Shown: positions 54,785-63,982 of the stretch, piece after piece
Numbering within the stretch: position 1 is the stretch's first letter
Layout of the letters: every line of letters starts with the position of its first letter
Source: Boseongicola sp. H5
GTDB lineage: Bacteria; Pseudomonadota; Alphaproteobacteria; Rhodobacterales; Rhodobacteraceae
Direction of reading: 5' to 3'
Assembly (NCBI GenBank): GCA_020622165.1
Contig: JACNMN010000001.1
Location: 186,001 to 250,000 of the forward strand
DNA length: 64,000 nucleotides
The notes under the pieces: model-generated
Database searches by the model: none
Told to the model about the DNA's origin: nothing
Seen by the model: the letters and a program-made list of their open reading frames with translations, nothing else
Program-made: the position numbers and the translations under genes

Positions 54785-55852
54785 TCACTCGTCTCCGGGG
54801 TTATCCAGACCACGGTAGAGCAGGCTCTGCTTGTACTGCTCCACCCCGAAACGGATCAACACGCCGATCGCCGCGGCCACCGGAACCGCCACCAGAAGCC
54901 CCACGAAGCCGAAGACAGAGCCGAAGGCCGACAGTGCGAAGATCAGCCAGACCGGATGCAGTCCGACCGAGCCGCCGACGAGGTTCGGTGTCAGGATGTT
55001 GCCTTCGACAAGCTGACCGACCTGAAAGATCGCGGCGACCGCCAGGATCCACCACCATTCGCCCCAGAACTGGAACAGCGCCAGACCCAGCGCCAGAGCC
55101 CCGCCGAAGAGCGCCCCCACATAGGGGATGAAGGAGATCAGCCCTGCGACGAAGCCCACCACCACGCCGAATTGCAGGCCGACGATCATGAGCGACACCG
55201 CGTAGAACGTGCCGAGGATAAGGCATACGGTCCCCTGCCCCCGCACGAAGCTGGCCAGTGTCCGGTCGATATCCTTGGCCAGACGGCGGATCACCGGGCG
55301 GTGATCGCGGGGCAACAGGTCGTCGACGCGCGCCACCATCCGGTCCCAATCCCACAGCAGATAGAACGAGACGACAGGCACGACGACGATGAAGACGATG
55401 AAGTTCAGCACCGACATGGCCGAACTGAGCAATCCGTTCACCAGTTCCCCGCCGCGGGACTGAAGCGTTTCGCTGATCGCCGCCAGCGAATCGCGGAGCG
55501 GCGAGTTTTCATCCATCAACTGCGGAAACCGCGTGGTCAGGAAGTCGCGCAGCCGTTCGAACAGTTCCGGCGCCGCCGCGATCAGCCCGGTCAGCTGGCT
55601 GACCAGAAGCGGGATCACGATAAGGGCCGCCACCACGACCACCAGGATCGCAACCAGCGAAATCAGAACCGTCGCCCAGATCCGCGTGAACCCCTTCCGC
55701 TCCAGCCAGTCGGCCACGGGATCGAGGAAATAGGCGATCGCCCCGCCGACCAGAAATGGCAGGATGACATCCCCAAGCGCCCACAGAATGACGAAGAACA
55801 TCGCCAACGCGATGCCCCAATAGATCATCTGCTGTTTCACCGGCAATGCCAT
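54785..55852 (-). CDS. AI-2E family (PerM-like) permease
   Basis: This 355-residue inner-membrane protein has about eight helices. The hydrophobic N-terminal pair (MIYWGIALAMFFVILWALGDVILPFLVGGAIAYFLDP) includes the family PFxxGxxxAYxLxP segment. The C-terminal PYVGALFGG...EGNILTPNLVGGSVGLHPVWLIFAL matches the AI-2E/PerM signature. Family roles vary (sodium/proton antiport, autoinducer export), so the substrate is open. It is the first gene of the perM-hdaA-ppk1-ppx string, and the tight spacing implies one transcript. Confidence 0.9.
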   Translation of the reverse strand: MALPVKQQMIYWGIALAMFFVILWALGDVILPFLVGGAIAYFLDPVADWLERKGFTRIWATVLISLVAILVVVVAALIVIPLLVSQLTGLIAAAPELFERLRDFLTTRFPQLMDENSPLRDSLAAISETLQSRGGELVNGLLSSAMSVLNFIVFIVVVPVVSFYLLWDWDRMVARVDDLLPRDHRPVIRRLAKDIDRTLASFVRGQGTVCLILGTFYAVSLMIVGLQFGVVVGFVAGLISFIPYVGALFGGALALGLALFQFWGEWWWILAVAAIFQVGQLVEGNILTPNLVGGSVGLHPVWLIFALSAFGSVFGFVGLLVAVPVAAAIGVLIRFGVEQYKQSLLYRGLDNPGDE

Positions 55853-55941
55853 GGCACGCGCCTTTTCCTTGTCCTACCTAGATGCGACAGGCACCGGGTC
55901 AGGGCAAGGGCAAAGGCCCCCAATGCTTTCAGGATCGCGTA

Positions 55942-58074
55942 TCAGCCCCGCGCCTGCCCGATCAGTTTCAGAATGTCGCGAGCCGCCTCGGGGATGTTCG
56001 TGCCGGGCCCGAAAATCGCCTTCACACCGGCATTTTGCAGGAATTCGTAGTCCTGATGGGGGATGACGCCGCCGCAGATCACGATGATATCGCCCGCGTC
56101 ATTGGCCCTCAGCGCCTCGATCAGTTTCGGGGCCAGCGTCTTGTGGCCCGCCGCCTGTGACGAGATGCCGACGACATGCACATCATTGTCGATGGCGTCC
56201 TGCGCGGCCTCTTCGGGGGTCTGGAACAGCGGGCCGACATCCACGTCGAAGCCGATATCGGCGAAGGCTGTGGCGATCACCTTGGCGCCCCGGTCATGGC
56301 CGTCCTGACCCATCTTGACCACCAGCATGCGCGGGCGGCGACCTTCCTGCTCGGCGAAGCTCTCCACATCGGCCTGAATAGCCGCGAAGCCCGCGTCACC
56401 CTCGTAGGCGGCGCCGTAGACGCCCGCCAGCGTCCTGACCTCGGCGCGGTGGCGGCCGAAAGACTTTTCCATCGCCATGCTGATTTCTCCCACTGTGGCG
56501 CGTGCGCGCGCGGCTTCCACCGCCAGCTCCAGAAGATTGCCCTGCCCGGAGGCCGCCCCCTGCTCAAGCGCAAGAAGCGCGCCTTCGCAGGCGCCCGCAT
56601 CGCGCGTCTCGCGGATACGCTCCAGCCGGGCGACCTGTCCCGCGCGCACCGCGTCGTTGTCGATATCGAGGATGTCGATCGGGTCTTCCTTGTCCAGCCG
56701 GTACTTGTTGACGCCGACGATCACCTCGTCGCCCCGGTCGATCAGCGCCTGACGCCGGGCCGCGCTTTCCTCGATCCGCAGTTTCGGCATGCCGGAAGCC
56801 ACGGCCTTGGTCATGCCCCCCATCTCCTCGACCTCTTCGATCAGCGCCCAGGCCTGGTCGATCAGCTCGGCGGTCAGCGCCTCCACGTAATAGGAGCCCG
56901 CAAGCGGATCGACGACATTCGTGACGCCGGTTTCTTCCTGCAGGATCAACTGGGTATTCCGCGCGATCCGGGCCGCGAACTCGGTCGGCAGGGCGATGGC
57001 CTCGTCCAGCGCATTGGTGTGCAGGCTTTGCGTTCCGCCCAGAACGGCGCTCATCGCCTCGTAGGCGGTGCGCACCACATTGTTGTAGGGATCCTGTTCC
57101 TGCAGGGAGACCCCGGAGGTCTGGCAATGGGTCCGCAGCATCTTGGAGCGGTCGGATTTCGCGCCGAACTCGGTCATGATCCGGTGCCACAGGAACCGCG
57201 CGGCGCGCAGCTTGGCGGCCTCCATGAAGAAGTTCATGCCGATGGCGAAGAAGAAGCTGAGCCGCCCGGCGAACCTGTCCACATCCATGCCGCGCGCAAT
57301 CGCCGCGCGCACATATTCGCGCCCGTCGGCCAGCGTATAGGCCAGCTCCTGCACCAGGTTCGCGCCCGCCTCCTGCATGTGATAGCCCGAGATCGAGATC
57401 GAGTTGAATTTAGGCATCTCGTTCGAGGTGTATTCGATGATATCGGCGATGATCCGCATGCTTGGTTCGGGCGGATAGATATAGGTGTTGCGCACCATGA
57501 ACTCCTTCAGAATGTCATTCTGAATGGTGCCCGACAGAACCGCCCGGTCATGGCCCTGCTCTTCGCCGGCCACGATAAAATTCGCCAGAACCGGGATCAC
57601 CGCGCCGTTCATCGTCATCGAGACGGACACCTTGTCGAGCGGGATGCCGTCGAAGAGGATCTTCATGTCCTCGACGCTGTCGATCGCGACCCCGGCCTTG
57701 CCCACATCGCCCACCACGCGCGGGTGATCGCTGTCATAGCCGCGATGGGTGGCCAGATCGAAGGCGACGGAAACGCCCTGCTGCCCCGCCGCGAGGGCCT
57801 TGCGATAGAACGCGTTGGATTCTTCCGCCGTGGAAAATCCCGCATATTGCCGGATCGTCCAGGGCCGGCCCGCATACATCGTGGCCTTCACCCCGCGGGT
57901 GAACGGCGCCTCGCCCGGAACACTGCCCATATGAGGCAGGTCCCTGGCATCGGCCGAGGTGTAAAGCGGCTTGACCCGGATGCCTTCCAGCGTCTCCCAG
58001 GTCAGATCCTCCACGGCGCGGCCACGCAGCTCCTTGGCGGCCAGGTCACGCCAGGCGTCGATGTTCTCCGTCAT
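55942..58074 (-). CDS. mcm: Methylmalonyl-CoA mutase
   Basis: The adenosylcobalamin-dependent mutase converts (R)-methylmalonyl-CoA to succinyl-CoA in propionate and ethylmalonyl-CoA metabolism. The 710-residue single chain has the N-terminal TIM-barrel domain ([40 protein letters not shown]) and a C-terminal B12 domain. The latter has DGHDRGAK (His593 as lower cobalt ligand) and the following [12 protein letters not shown] and GGVIPHQDY. It overlaps the end of the upstream sulfotransferase-like gene by 29 nt and has GAGGA just upstream. Confidence 0.97.
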   Translation of the reverse strand: MTENIDAWRDLAAKELRGRAVEDLTWETLEGIRVKPLYTSADARDLPHMGSVPGEAPFTRGVKATMYAGRPWTIRQYAGFSTAEESNAFYRKALAAGQQGVSVAFDLATHRGYDSDHPRVVGDVGKAGVAIDSVEDMKILFDGIPLDKVSVSMTMNGAVIPVLANFIVAGEEQGHDRAVLSGTIQNDILKEFMVRNTYIYPPEPSMRIIADIIEYTSNEMPKFNSISISGYHMQEAGANLVQELAYTLADGREYVRAAIARGMDVDRFAGRLSFFFAIGMNFFMEAAKLRAARFLWHRIMTEFGAKSDRSKMLRTHCQTSGVSLQEQDPYNNVVRTAYEAMSAVLGGTQSLHTNALDEAIALPTEFAARIARNTQLILQEETGVTNVVDPLAGSYYVEALTAELIDQAWALIEEVEEMGGMTKAVASGMPKLRIEESAARRQALIDRGDEVIVGVNKYRLDKEDPIDILDIDNDAVRAGQVARLERIRETRDAGACEGALLALEQGAASGQGNLLELAVEAARARATVGEISMAMEKSFGRHRAEVRTLAGVYGAAYEGDAGFAAIQADVESFAEQEGRRPRMLVVKMGQDGHDRGAKVIATAFADIGFDVDVGPLFQTPEEAAQDAIDNDVHVVGISSQAAGHKTLAPKLIEALRANDAGDIIVICGGVIPHQDYEFLQNAGVKAIFGPGTNIPEAARDILKLIGQARG

Positions 58075-58972
58075 TCAGATGTCCTCTTCCTTGTCCTGTC
58101 GCGCCCCAATCTGTCGCGGGGTCGTCGATATAGCGGGCGAGCCCGTCCGCGCCGCCGCGCAGCCAGCCCAGATCTTCGGCGTACTGGCAGCGCAGCGCGG
58201 CCCTTTGAAGCGCCGTGAACGGCATGAACTTTCCCGACATTTCCGAAATCAGGCCCGGGTCTTCGCCGCGGTCCATCATGACCTCGCGCAGCGCCCCGGG
58301 GGTGGGCGATGCATTGTGCCAGTCGCGGATCGCTTTCAGCCGCGGCGCCGGCCCGCCCAGCAAGGCCGCGACCTGCTGTTCCGGCCGCGCGGCGAGGGCC
58401 TCATGCGTCCAGACGACGATTTCGGCCTGCGGAAACGCCTGTGCCGCCGCGTGAACAAGGTCGCGCCACCGGCGCGGCTGCGCAACAAGCGCGCCGCACA
58501 TCTGGGATGTGGGCGGCGGGCCGCCGCGGGCAAGCGCGAAAGCCAGCGCCGAGGACCAGTACCGGTCGTAGCAGCGAATGCCGATCGCCACCCGGATGCA
58601 TCTGTTGCCGAACGCCTCCGCAAGGCGGGCGAGCCGGGTATCCACATCGGGGTAAAGGCTTTGCCGGGTCAGATTGGGGCGAAGCATGCCGGCGATGTTC
58701 TCCTCGCTCACCAGAAGGGTGCGCATCCCCTCCTGCCGGTGGGTTTCCATCGCCAGCTTGATCCGCCCGGCCATCCGCCTCCGGCGCCGCGCCTGCCAAG
58801 GCAGCATCTGCGACGGATCGTCGGACAGACCCTGAAACAGCCCCCCCCGCAGACGCTTCGGCCCCCAATAGGCGATGCGCCCGGCGACCAGCGTCTCCCG
58901 GCTTGCGCCCATGACCCGCTGGACAGTGGTGGTGCCGGTGCGGTGCACACCGATGTGAAGGACGACGTCCAT
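58046..58972 (-). CDS. Sulfotransferase-like protein overlapping mcm
   Basis: The 308-residue protein begins [20 protein letters not shown]. The HxGxHRTGTT loop is like the 5'-phosphosulfate-binding loop of PAPS-dependent sulfotransferases (usually a K/R-x-G-T-T pattern). A second region with [21 protein letters not shown] could be the 3'-phosphate-binding part. The substrate is unknown. The last 29 nt overlap the start of mcm in another frame, so translation may be coupled. The start was chosen by the P-loop-like N-terminus; longer ORFs in this frame are shadows of dinB. Confidence 0.7.
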   Translation of the reverse strand: MDVVLHIGVHRTGTTTVQRVMGASRETLVAGRIAYWGPKRLRGGLFQGLSDDPSQMLPWQARRRRRMAGRIKLAMETHRQEGMRTLLVSEENIAGMLRPNLTRQSLYPDVDTRLARLAEAFGNRCIRVAIGIRCYDRYWSSALAFALARGGPPPTSQMCGALVAQPRRWRDLVHAAAQAFPQAEIVVWTHEALAARPEQQVAALLGGPAPRLKAIRDWHNASPTPGALREVMMDRGEDPGLISEMSGKFMPFTALQRAALRCQYAEDLGWLRGGADGLARYIDDPATDWGATGQGRGHLNDGEHRRLA

Positions 58973-59135
58973 GTGTTTGCCCCTTTGCAAATCAATGCGT
59001 TGGAGCGGCCACCATGCCGTCGAAGAGCTAAAGACACGGTAAATCGCAGGTTTGCCACGATCTGGCGCAGAATACGTTACGAAAGCCTTCGCTTTCACCC
59101 GCCGACCCCCTATATCTGCCAGTGACGGAGGATCG

Positions 59136-59609
59136 ATGCGCAGTACTCTAGCCCTTACCTTAGCCCTTGGTTTCGCACTGTTTCCCGGGTTTCCAGCCCT
59201 TTCGCAGGATGTGGCCATGGCCCAGAGCGACGTGACCGGGGAAACCCCCGAAGCCGTCGACCCGCTTGAACCGCGGTCCGCCATTGACTTGGATTTGAAC
59301 GATTTTCTCTGGATCGCCCGGCCGATCGTCGTGTTTGCCGATACCGAGGCCGATCCCCGGTTCCGCGAACAGCTGGCGCTTCTGGCGGAGCGTCCGGGGC
59401 CGTTGCTGGAACGCGATGTGGTGATCATCTTCGATACCGATCCCGACGCGCAGTCCGAAATCCGCCGCCAATTGCGCCCGCGGGGCTTTGCGCTGGTGCT
59501 GATGGACAAGGACGGCGCCGTCAATCTTCGCCGCCCCTCGCCGCGCGACGTGCGCGAGATCATCCGCGCCATCGACAACATGCCGATCCGCATCGAAGAG
59601 ACGCAGTGA
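59136..59609 (+). CDS. Secreted DUF4174 domain protein
   Basis: The 157-residue protein has a signal peptide (MRSTLALTLALGFALFPGFPALSQ, cut near 24) followed by an acidic linker. A DUF4174 domain covers about 50-155, with LNDFLWIARPIVVFADTEADPRFREQLALL and a central VVIIFDTDPD. The fold is thioredoxin-like in other descriptions, but no CxxC is present here. GGAGG lies just before the start. It is divergent from the sulfotransferase-like gene and convergent with the polymerase gene. Function unknown. Confidence 0.82.
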   Translation: MRSTLALTLALGFALFPGFPALSQDVAMAQSDVTGETPEAVDPLEPRSAIDLDLNDFLWIARPIVVFADTEADPRFREQLALLAERPGPLLERDVVIIFDTDPDAQSEIRRQLRPRGFALVLMDKDGAVNLRRPSPRDVREIIRAIDNMPIRIEETQ

Positions 59610-59610
59610 T

Positions 59611-60849
59611 CTATTCGTGAAATTCCGACCTGTCCGGTACCCGCTGGAACGCGATTTTCGCACCGGTGAAGGGCACCTTGTGCGGGGGCAGCTCCCCGAA
59701 ACGCACGGTATCCTGGCCAAAGCGCGCATTCAGCCCGTCGATCATCGAACACAGCCTTTCGCGCGTGCTTTGCTGGCCCGCCTCCCGCGTTTCGAACAGA
59801 TCGGCGATATGCGACGCCATCGGGATCAGCCCGCCGACCATCACCGATACGCTGCGCGGATCCGCAAGCGTCAGCCCGCGCCAATATCGCTCGAACGTCT
59901 TGAGTAGCGTGAAGGTGTCCTGCGTCGCCATGATCGCATCGCCGACCGATTGCCGCCCGTGGCGGTCGCAGCTGGCGCTGACGTGCAGCGACCGGGCCAG
60001 CAACCCCTCCCGTCTGAGCCGCGAGGCGGTCTTGATCAGCAGCCGCCGCGCCACCAGCCGGGCCGCCTGCGGCGTGCGGTTCTGCATCACCAGACGCTGC
60101 CCGTGGCCGAGCGAACTGCGCCGCGTCGGCGGGTAGACCACCGTGCCGCCCTGCAACTGGGTCAGGAACCGCGCGCCTTCCACATTTCCCCAAAGATGCC
60201 GGGCGGCTTTCGGGGTCAGTGCATAAAGGCCCTGCGTGTCGCGAATGCCCGCCCGCTCCAGCCGCGCCAGAATGCCCCGGGAAATGCCGGGAAACTCGCG
60301 CAAGGGTAAGCGCAGGATCTTCTCCGGCAGGGTCTCTGCCGTGATCCAGTCGAGCCCGTCCGGCTTGGCCATCTCGGCCGCGACCTTCGCCAGAAGCTTG
60401 TTCGGCGCCACCCCGACCGACACCGTCAGCGCCGGATGCACCTGTTCGGCAACGGCCCGTTTCACCGCCGCGCCGATCTTCAGCGCCACAGCGAGATCCT
60501 GCTGCGAGCGGTCCAGCAGACAGGAAAACTCGTCCACCGAATGGGCGGTATGGATCGGCAGCACCGTCTCCACCGCGTCGCGGATCCGGTGATGATACTC
60601 CACACAGACATCGTGCTGCGCCGGGCGAAACACGATCCCCGGACAAAGGCGCCGCGCCTCGGCCACCCGTGTGCCAAATTTCACGCCGCAGGCTTTCGCC
60701 TCGCGGCTGGCCGCGATCATCGCCGCCCCCGGCGCATCGGTCGTCACCACGCCCACGGGCCGGCCCATCAGCGTGGGTTCCTCCGCCTGGCAGACCGCGG
60801 CGAAATAGGAATCCATGTCGAAGAACAGGGTCGATACACGCTGAGGCAT
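59611..60849 (-). CDS. dinB: Y-family DNA polymerase (DinB-like), SOS-type
   Basis: The 412-residue translesion polymerase has catalytic acidic residues in FFDMDSYFAAVCQAEEP (Asp11, Asp13) and in HSVDEFSC, where most DinB proteins read S-x-DEAY. SVGVAPNKLLAKVAAEMAKPDG follows, with the thumb and little-finger domains after residue 170. The C-terminus lacks a clear clamp-binding peptide. A GAAC-N7-GAAC LexA-type box sits 39-53 nt upstream, so damage induction is likely. The variant active-site neighbourhood marks it as a divergent member of the DinB group. Confidence 0.88.
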   Translation of the reverse strand: MPQRVSTLFFDMDSYFAAVCQAEEPTLMGRPVGVVTTDAPGAAMIAASREAKACGVKFGTRVAEARRLCPGIVFRPAQHDVCVEYHHRIRDAVETVLPIHTAHSVDEFSCLLDRSQQDLAVALKIGAAVKRAVAEQVHPALTVSVGVAPNKLLAKVAAEMAKPDGLDWITAETLPEKILRLPLREFPGISRGILARLERAGIRDTQGLYALTPKAARHLWGNVEGARFLTQLQGGTVVYPPTRRSSLGHGQRLVMQNRTPQAARLVARRLLIKTASRLRREGLLARSLHVSASCDRHGRQSVGDAIMATQDTFTLLKTFERYWRGLTLADPRSVSVMVGGLIPMASHIADLFETREAGQQSTRERLCSMIDGLNARFGQDTVRFGELPPHKVPFTGAKIAFQRVPDRSEFHE

Positions 60850-60887
60850 GGGGTGACTCGGGCGCAGTTTCCGGGTCGTCAGAATTA

Positions 60888-60902
60888 GAACATAAAGAGA
60901 AC
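60888..60902 (-). promoter_or_regulatory. LexA-type SOS box upstream of dinB
   Basis: GAAC at 60888-60891 and GAAC at 60899-60902 are separated by seven bases. This is an exact match to the alphaproteobacterial LexA operator GTTC-N7-GTTC read on the other strand. It lies 39-53 nt upstream of the dinB start, a standard position for repression. Confidence 0.75.
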
Positions 60903-60969
60903 ATTTGCAATCGAAAGCCGCGCCCCCCGGCGTCAGCCCCGGGCGCGCGGCTATCCGGCCCGAAAGCCG

Positions 60970-63015
60970 TCATTCAAACTCCATGATCACATCGTCCACT
61001 GACAGGCTGTCGCCCGGCCCGGCGTTGATCTTGGCCACGACACCTTTCTTCTCGGCGCGCAGGATGTTCTCCATCTTCATCGCCTCGACGGTGCACAGCG
61101 CCTGCCCCTCCTGGACCTCATCGCCCTCGGACACATCGACCTTCACGATCAGGCCCGGCATCGGACAGAGCAGAAGCCGCGAGGTATCGGGCGGCAGTTT
61201 CTCCGGCATCAGCGCCGCAAGTTCGGCCTGACGCGGCGTGCGGACCACCACTTTCAGATCGGCACCGCGATAGCGCAGCCGTGCCCCCCCGCGGATGAAT
61301 TCCGTCTTCACGATCATCGGGCGGTCACCCACGGTGCCCCTGAACAGCCTGTCGCCAAGATGCCAGTCGGAGTTGACCTTGAGATGGCTGCCGTCCTCAA
61401 ACGCGACCTCGGTGCCGAAATCGGTCTCGTCGATGTGAACCGGAAAGGACTGGCTGCCGACGAAGACCACCCAGTCGCTCGCCACACGGCGGGAATGGTT
61501 GGGCATGGTGCCGCTTATCCGGGCGGCGCGGTCCTCTTTCAGCATCTTCATATGGGCGGCCACGGCGGCCAGATGCTGCAGGTCGTTGCCTTCGGGCGTC
61601 ACGCCCCCGAACCCGTCGGGATACTCCTCCTCGATGAAGGCCGTGGTGATATTGCCCGAGGTGAAGCGCGGATGGTCCATCACGGCGGCCAGAAACGGCA
61701 GGTTGTGGCCGATCCCCTCAAGTTCGAACCCGTCCAGCGCGTTGCGCATCCCCTCGATCGCGCCCGCACGGTCCGGCGCCCAGGTGCACAGCTTGGCGAT
61801 CATCGGGTCATAATACATGGAGATCTCGCCGCCCTCGAAAACGCCGGTGTCATTGCGCACCGCCGTTTCGCCCGCGGGCGCCTCTCCCTGCCATCTGTCA
61901 TTGGCCAGAAGCGGCCCGGCGGCGACCTCCTCCGGCGGGCGGTAGCGGACCAGCCGCCCGATCGACGGCAGGAACCCGCGATAGGGGTCTTCGGCATAGA
62001 GGCGGCTTTCCATCGCCCAGCCGGTCAGGGTCACGTCTTCCTGGCTGAAGGGCAGCGGCTCCCCGGCGGCCACACGGATCATCTGTTCCACCAGATCGAC
62101 CCCGGTGATCAGCTCGGTCACCGGATGCTCCACCTGAAGCCGGGTGTTCATCTCCAGAAAATAGAAGTTCCTCTCGCCGTCGACGATGAATTCCACCGTA
62201 CCCGCGCTGGTGTACCCCACGGCCTGCGCCAGTGCGACGGCCTGCTCCCCCATCGCCTTGCGCGTCGCCTCGTCCAGAAACGGGCTCGGAGCCTCCTCGA
62301 TCACCTTCTGGTTCCGCCGCTGGATCGAACACTCCCGCTCGCCCAGATAGACGGCATTTCCATGGGCATCGGCCAGAACCTGAATTTCGATATGCCGGGG
62401 TTGGGTCACGAATTTCTCGATGAACATCCGGTCGTCACCAAAACTCGACGCCGCCTCGTTCTTCGACGCCTGAAAGCCCTCGCGCACTTCGCTTTCGTCC
62501 CATGCGATGCGCATGCCCTTGCCGCCACCGCCCGCACTGGCCTTCAGCATCACCGGGTAGCCGATCTCGCCCGAGATCTTCACCGCCTCCTCGGCATCGG
62601 CGATCAGCCCCATATGGCCGGGCACGGTCGAAACACCGGCCTCCGCCGCGATCTTCTTGGAGGTGATCTTGTCGCCCATCTGTTCGATCGCGGTGGCAGG
62701 CGGGCCCACGAAGGCCACACCCTCGGCCTCCAGCGCCTCGGCGAATTTCCTGTTCTCGCTCAGAAACCCGTAGCCCGGATGGACGGCCTCGGCGCCGGTG
62801 TCGCGGATCGCCTGCATCACCTTGTCGATGACGATGTAGCTTTCGGCGGCGGGCGCGGGGCCGATATGCACGGCTTCGTCGGCCATCTTCACATGCAGCG
62901 CGTTCCGGTCCGCGTCGGAATAGACCGCGACCGTGGTGATCCCCATCTTTCTGGCCGTTTTGATCACGCGGCAGGCGATCTCGCCGCGGTTTGCGATCAG
63001 CAGTTTCTTGAACAT
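60970..63015 (-). CDS. pccA: Propionyl-CoA carboxylase subunit alpha (biotin carboxylase/carrier)
   Basis: The 681-residue biotin-containing subunit begins with an ATP-grasp biotin carboxylase (MFKKLLIANRGEIACRVIKTARKMGI, SAGGGGKGMRIAWDESEV, HIEIQVLADAHGNAVYLGERECS, EMNTRLQVEHPVTEL). A central linker follows, then the C-terminal biotinyl domain with EAMKM (Lys647 biotinylated). The architecture fits the alpha subunit of propionyl-CoA carboxylase rather than AccC. The beta subunit is not in the window but could lie just beyond the right edge. Methylmalonyl-CoA would pass to the mutase at 56-58 kb after epimerisation. Confidence 0.95.
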   Translation of the reverse strand: MFKKLLIANRGEIACRVIKTARKMGITTVAVYSDADRNALHVKMADEAVHIGPAPAAESYIVIDKVMQAIRDTGAEAVHPGYGFLSENRKFAEALEAEGVAFVGPPATAIEQMGDKITSKKIAAEAGVSTVPGHMGLIADAEEAVKISGEIGYPVMLKASAGGGGKGMRIAWDESEVREGFQASKNEAASSFGDDRMFIEKFVTQPRHIEIQVLADAHGNAVYLGERECSIQRRNQKVIEEAPSPFLDEATRKAMGEQAVALAQAVGYTSAGTVEFIVDGERNFYFLEMNTRLQVEHPVTELITGVDLVEQMIRVAAGEPLPFSQEDVTLTGWAMESRLYAEDPYRGFLPSIGRLVRYRPPEEVAAGPLLANDRWQGEAPAGETAVRNDTGVFEGGEISMYYDPMIAKLCTWAPDRAGAIEGMRNALDGFELEGIGHNLPFLAAVMDHPRFTSGNITTAFIEEEYPDGFGGVTPEGNDLQHLAAVAAHMKMLKEDRAARISGTMPNHSRRVASDWVVFVGSQSFPVHIDETDFGTEVAFEDGSHLKVNSDWHLGDRLFRGTVGDRPMIVKTEFIRGGARLRYRGADLKVVVRTPRQAELAALMPEKLPPDTSRLLLCPMPGLIVKVDVSEGDEVQEGQALCTVEAMKMENILRAEKKGVVAKINAGPGDSLSVDDVIMEFE

Positions 63016-63065
63016 CAGGTGTTGTCCCTTCTTTTCAGGCTGTTTCGCCCGTTTGCAGCACAGAA

Positions 63066-63097
63066 AAGGCCGCCCGGGGTCCTGCCCCGGCGGCCTT
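63066..63097 (-). terminator. Terminator between the 68-residue lipoprotein gene and pccA
   Basis: AAGGCCGCC-CGGGG (63067-63079) pairs with CCCCG-GCGGCCTT (63085-63097), with a short loop. On the minus strand it is followed by TTTTCTG. It should terminate the small lipoprotein transcript upstream of pccA, so pccA needs its own promoter or readthrough. Confidence 0.75.
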
Positions 63098-63135
63098 CTG
63101 TCAGATCGTTGAATTCGGTGCCTGTGTGCCGCGCC

Positions 63136-63342
63136 CTAGCGGCAGATGTTTGTGACCTCGTCACAGATCGCGCCGACCGCGCCGCCGACCACGATGCCGG
63201 TCGCGACACTGCCACCAAGCGCCGCGGCGCCGACACCGCCGACAGCCGCGCCGACGGCGGCACGTTCCAGATCCGATGACACACAGGCCGACAGGCCCAA
63301 TGTGGCAACGAGTGCGAGAGTGATTTTATGGATTCCGCGCAT
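63136..63342 (-). CDS. Small glycine-zipper lipoprotein
   Basis: The 68-residue protein has a signal peptide ending in lipobox LSAC (MRGIHKITLALVATLGLSAC, Cys20). A Gly/Ala/Val region with glycine-zipper spacing follows (AAVGAAVGGVGAAALGGSVATGIVVGGAVGA), then a tail containing two Cys. It is probably an outer- or inner-membrane lipoprotein of unknown role. It is the second such small lipoprotein in the window (compare 37800-38075). It has its own terminator. Confidence 0.75.
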   Translation of the reverse strand: MRGIHKITLALVATLGLSACVSSDLERAAVGAAVGGVGAAALGGSVATGIVVGGAVGAICDEVTNICR

Positions 63343-63404
63343 TTTGCGTCTTCTCCTGTCGATATGATGCCTCTGTAACCGGACCCTATCCCATTACGCG
63401 ACCT

Positions 63405-63444
63405 AAAAAAAGGCGGTCGGCACAAATAACTGGCCGACCGCTTT
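63405..63444 (-). terminator. Terminator downstream of the last minus-strand gene
   Basis: GCGGTCGGC (63413-63421) pairs perfectly with GCCGACCGC (63433-63441) around an 11-nt loop. On the minus strand the stem is followed by a run of seven T (complement of 63405-63411). It closes the transcript of the gene at 63608-63982. Confidence 0.8.
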
Positions 63445-63607
63445 GAAGGGGAAGGGTAACACGTCTTGTCACGATCGGCCCGGAAAAAGCTGGGGACAGG
63501 GGCCAACAATTCGACCGTTGCACAGGCTCCACCTGTCCAAAAGGACAAGTTCGGGGCGGTTTTGCTTTGAGCCGGATTTCGCGCAACCAGAACGGGCATA
63601 GGCAGCT

Positions 63608-63982
63608 TCATGCCGATCCGCTTTCCCAGATCCCGGTACCGTCGAAGGCTTCGGGAAAAGCGGCCCGCGCGCGGCCCTCGTCCAGCCGCAGCAGCGCGTC
63701 ATAACTTTCGGGATCGAACGGGTCTTCGGCGGCAACCACCTCGCGCCCGAAGAGCCAACTGAGCCGGCCCGCGTCGAGATTGCCGCGCTCGAAGGGCTCC
63801 GCCCCGAAATACAGCCAGAGCGCCTCGACGAAGGCCGCATCCGCCCGCCGATCCGCGGGCCGTCGGTCCGCATACCGGTCCCGACGCACCAGCGGCGTGG
63901 CGCCAGCCTTGTTTTGCCGCCGAATGGTGAACTGGTAGTCCGTGCCCGGAAGGCGACCGGGGAAGCCGCGATGCTTGATCAT
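63608..63982 (-). CDS. Hypothetical protein near pccA
   Basis: This 124-residue soluble protein has no signal peptide or membrane segment. It is rich in Arg, Asp and aromatic residues (ADRRADAAFVEALWLYFGAEPFERGNLDAGRLSWLFGREVV and DPESYDALLRLDEGRARAAFPEAF). A strong ribosome site (GGGGAGGG) lies 4-11 nt upstream of the ATG, close to the right edge of the window. I do not recognise the family. Its position in the propionyl-CoA carboxylase neighbourhood may mean it shares a transcript with genes beyond the edge. Confidence 0.65.
   Translation of the reverse strand: MIKHRGFPGRLPGTDYQFTIRRQNKAGATPLVRRDRYADRRPADRRADAAFVEALWLYFGAEPFERGNLDAGRLSWLFGREVVAAEDPFDPESYDALLRLDEGRARAAFPEAFDGTGIWESGSA

Noticed and set aside
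56176-58218. 680-codon frame opposite mcm
   Set aside because: It is antisense to a full-length methylmalonyl-CoA mutase with all domains. No independent evidence of coding.
58973-60973. Long frame extending the sulfotransferase-like gene back across dinB (total 975 codons)
   Set aside because: The upstream part is antisense or out-of-frame to DUF4174 and dinB. The family N-terminus fixes the start at 58972.
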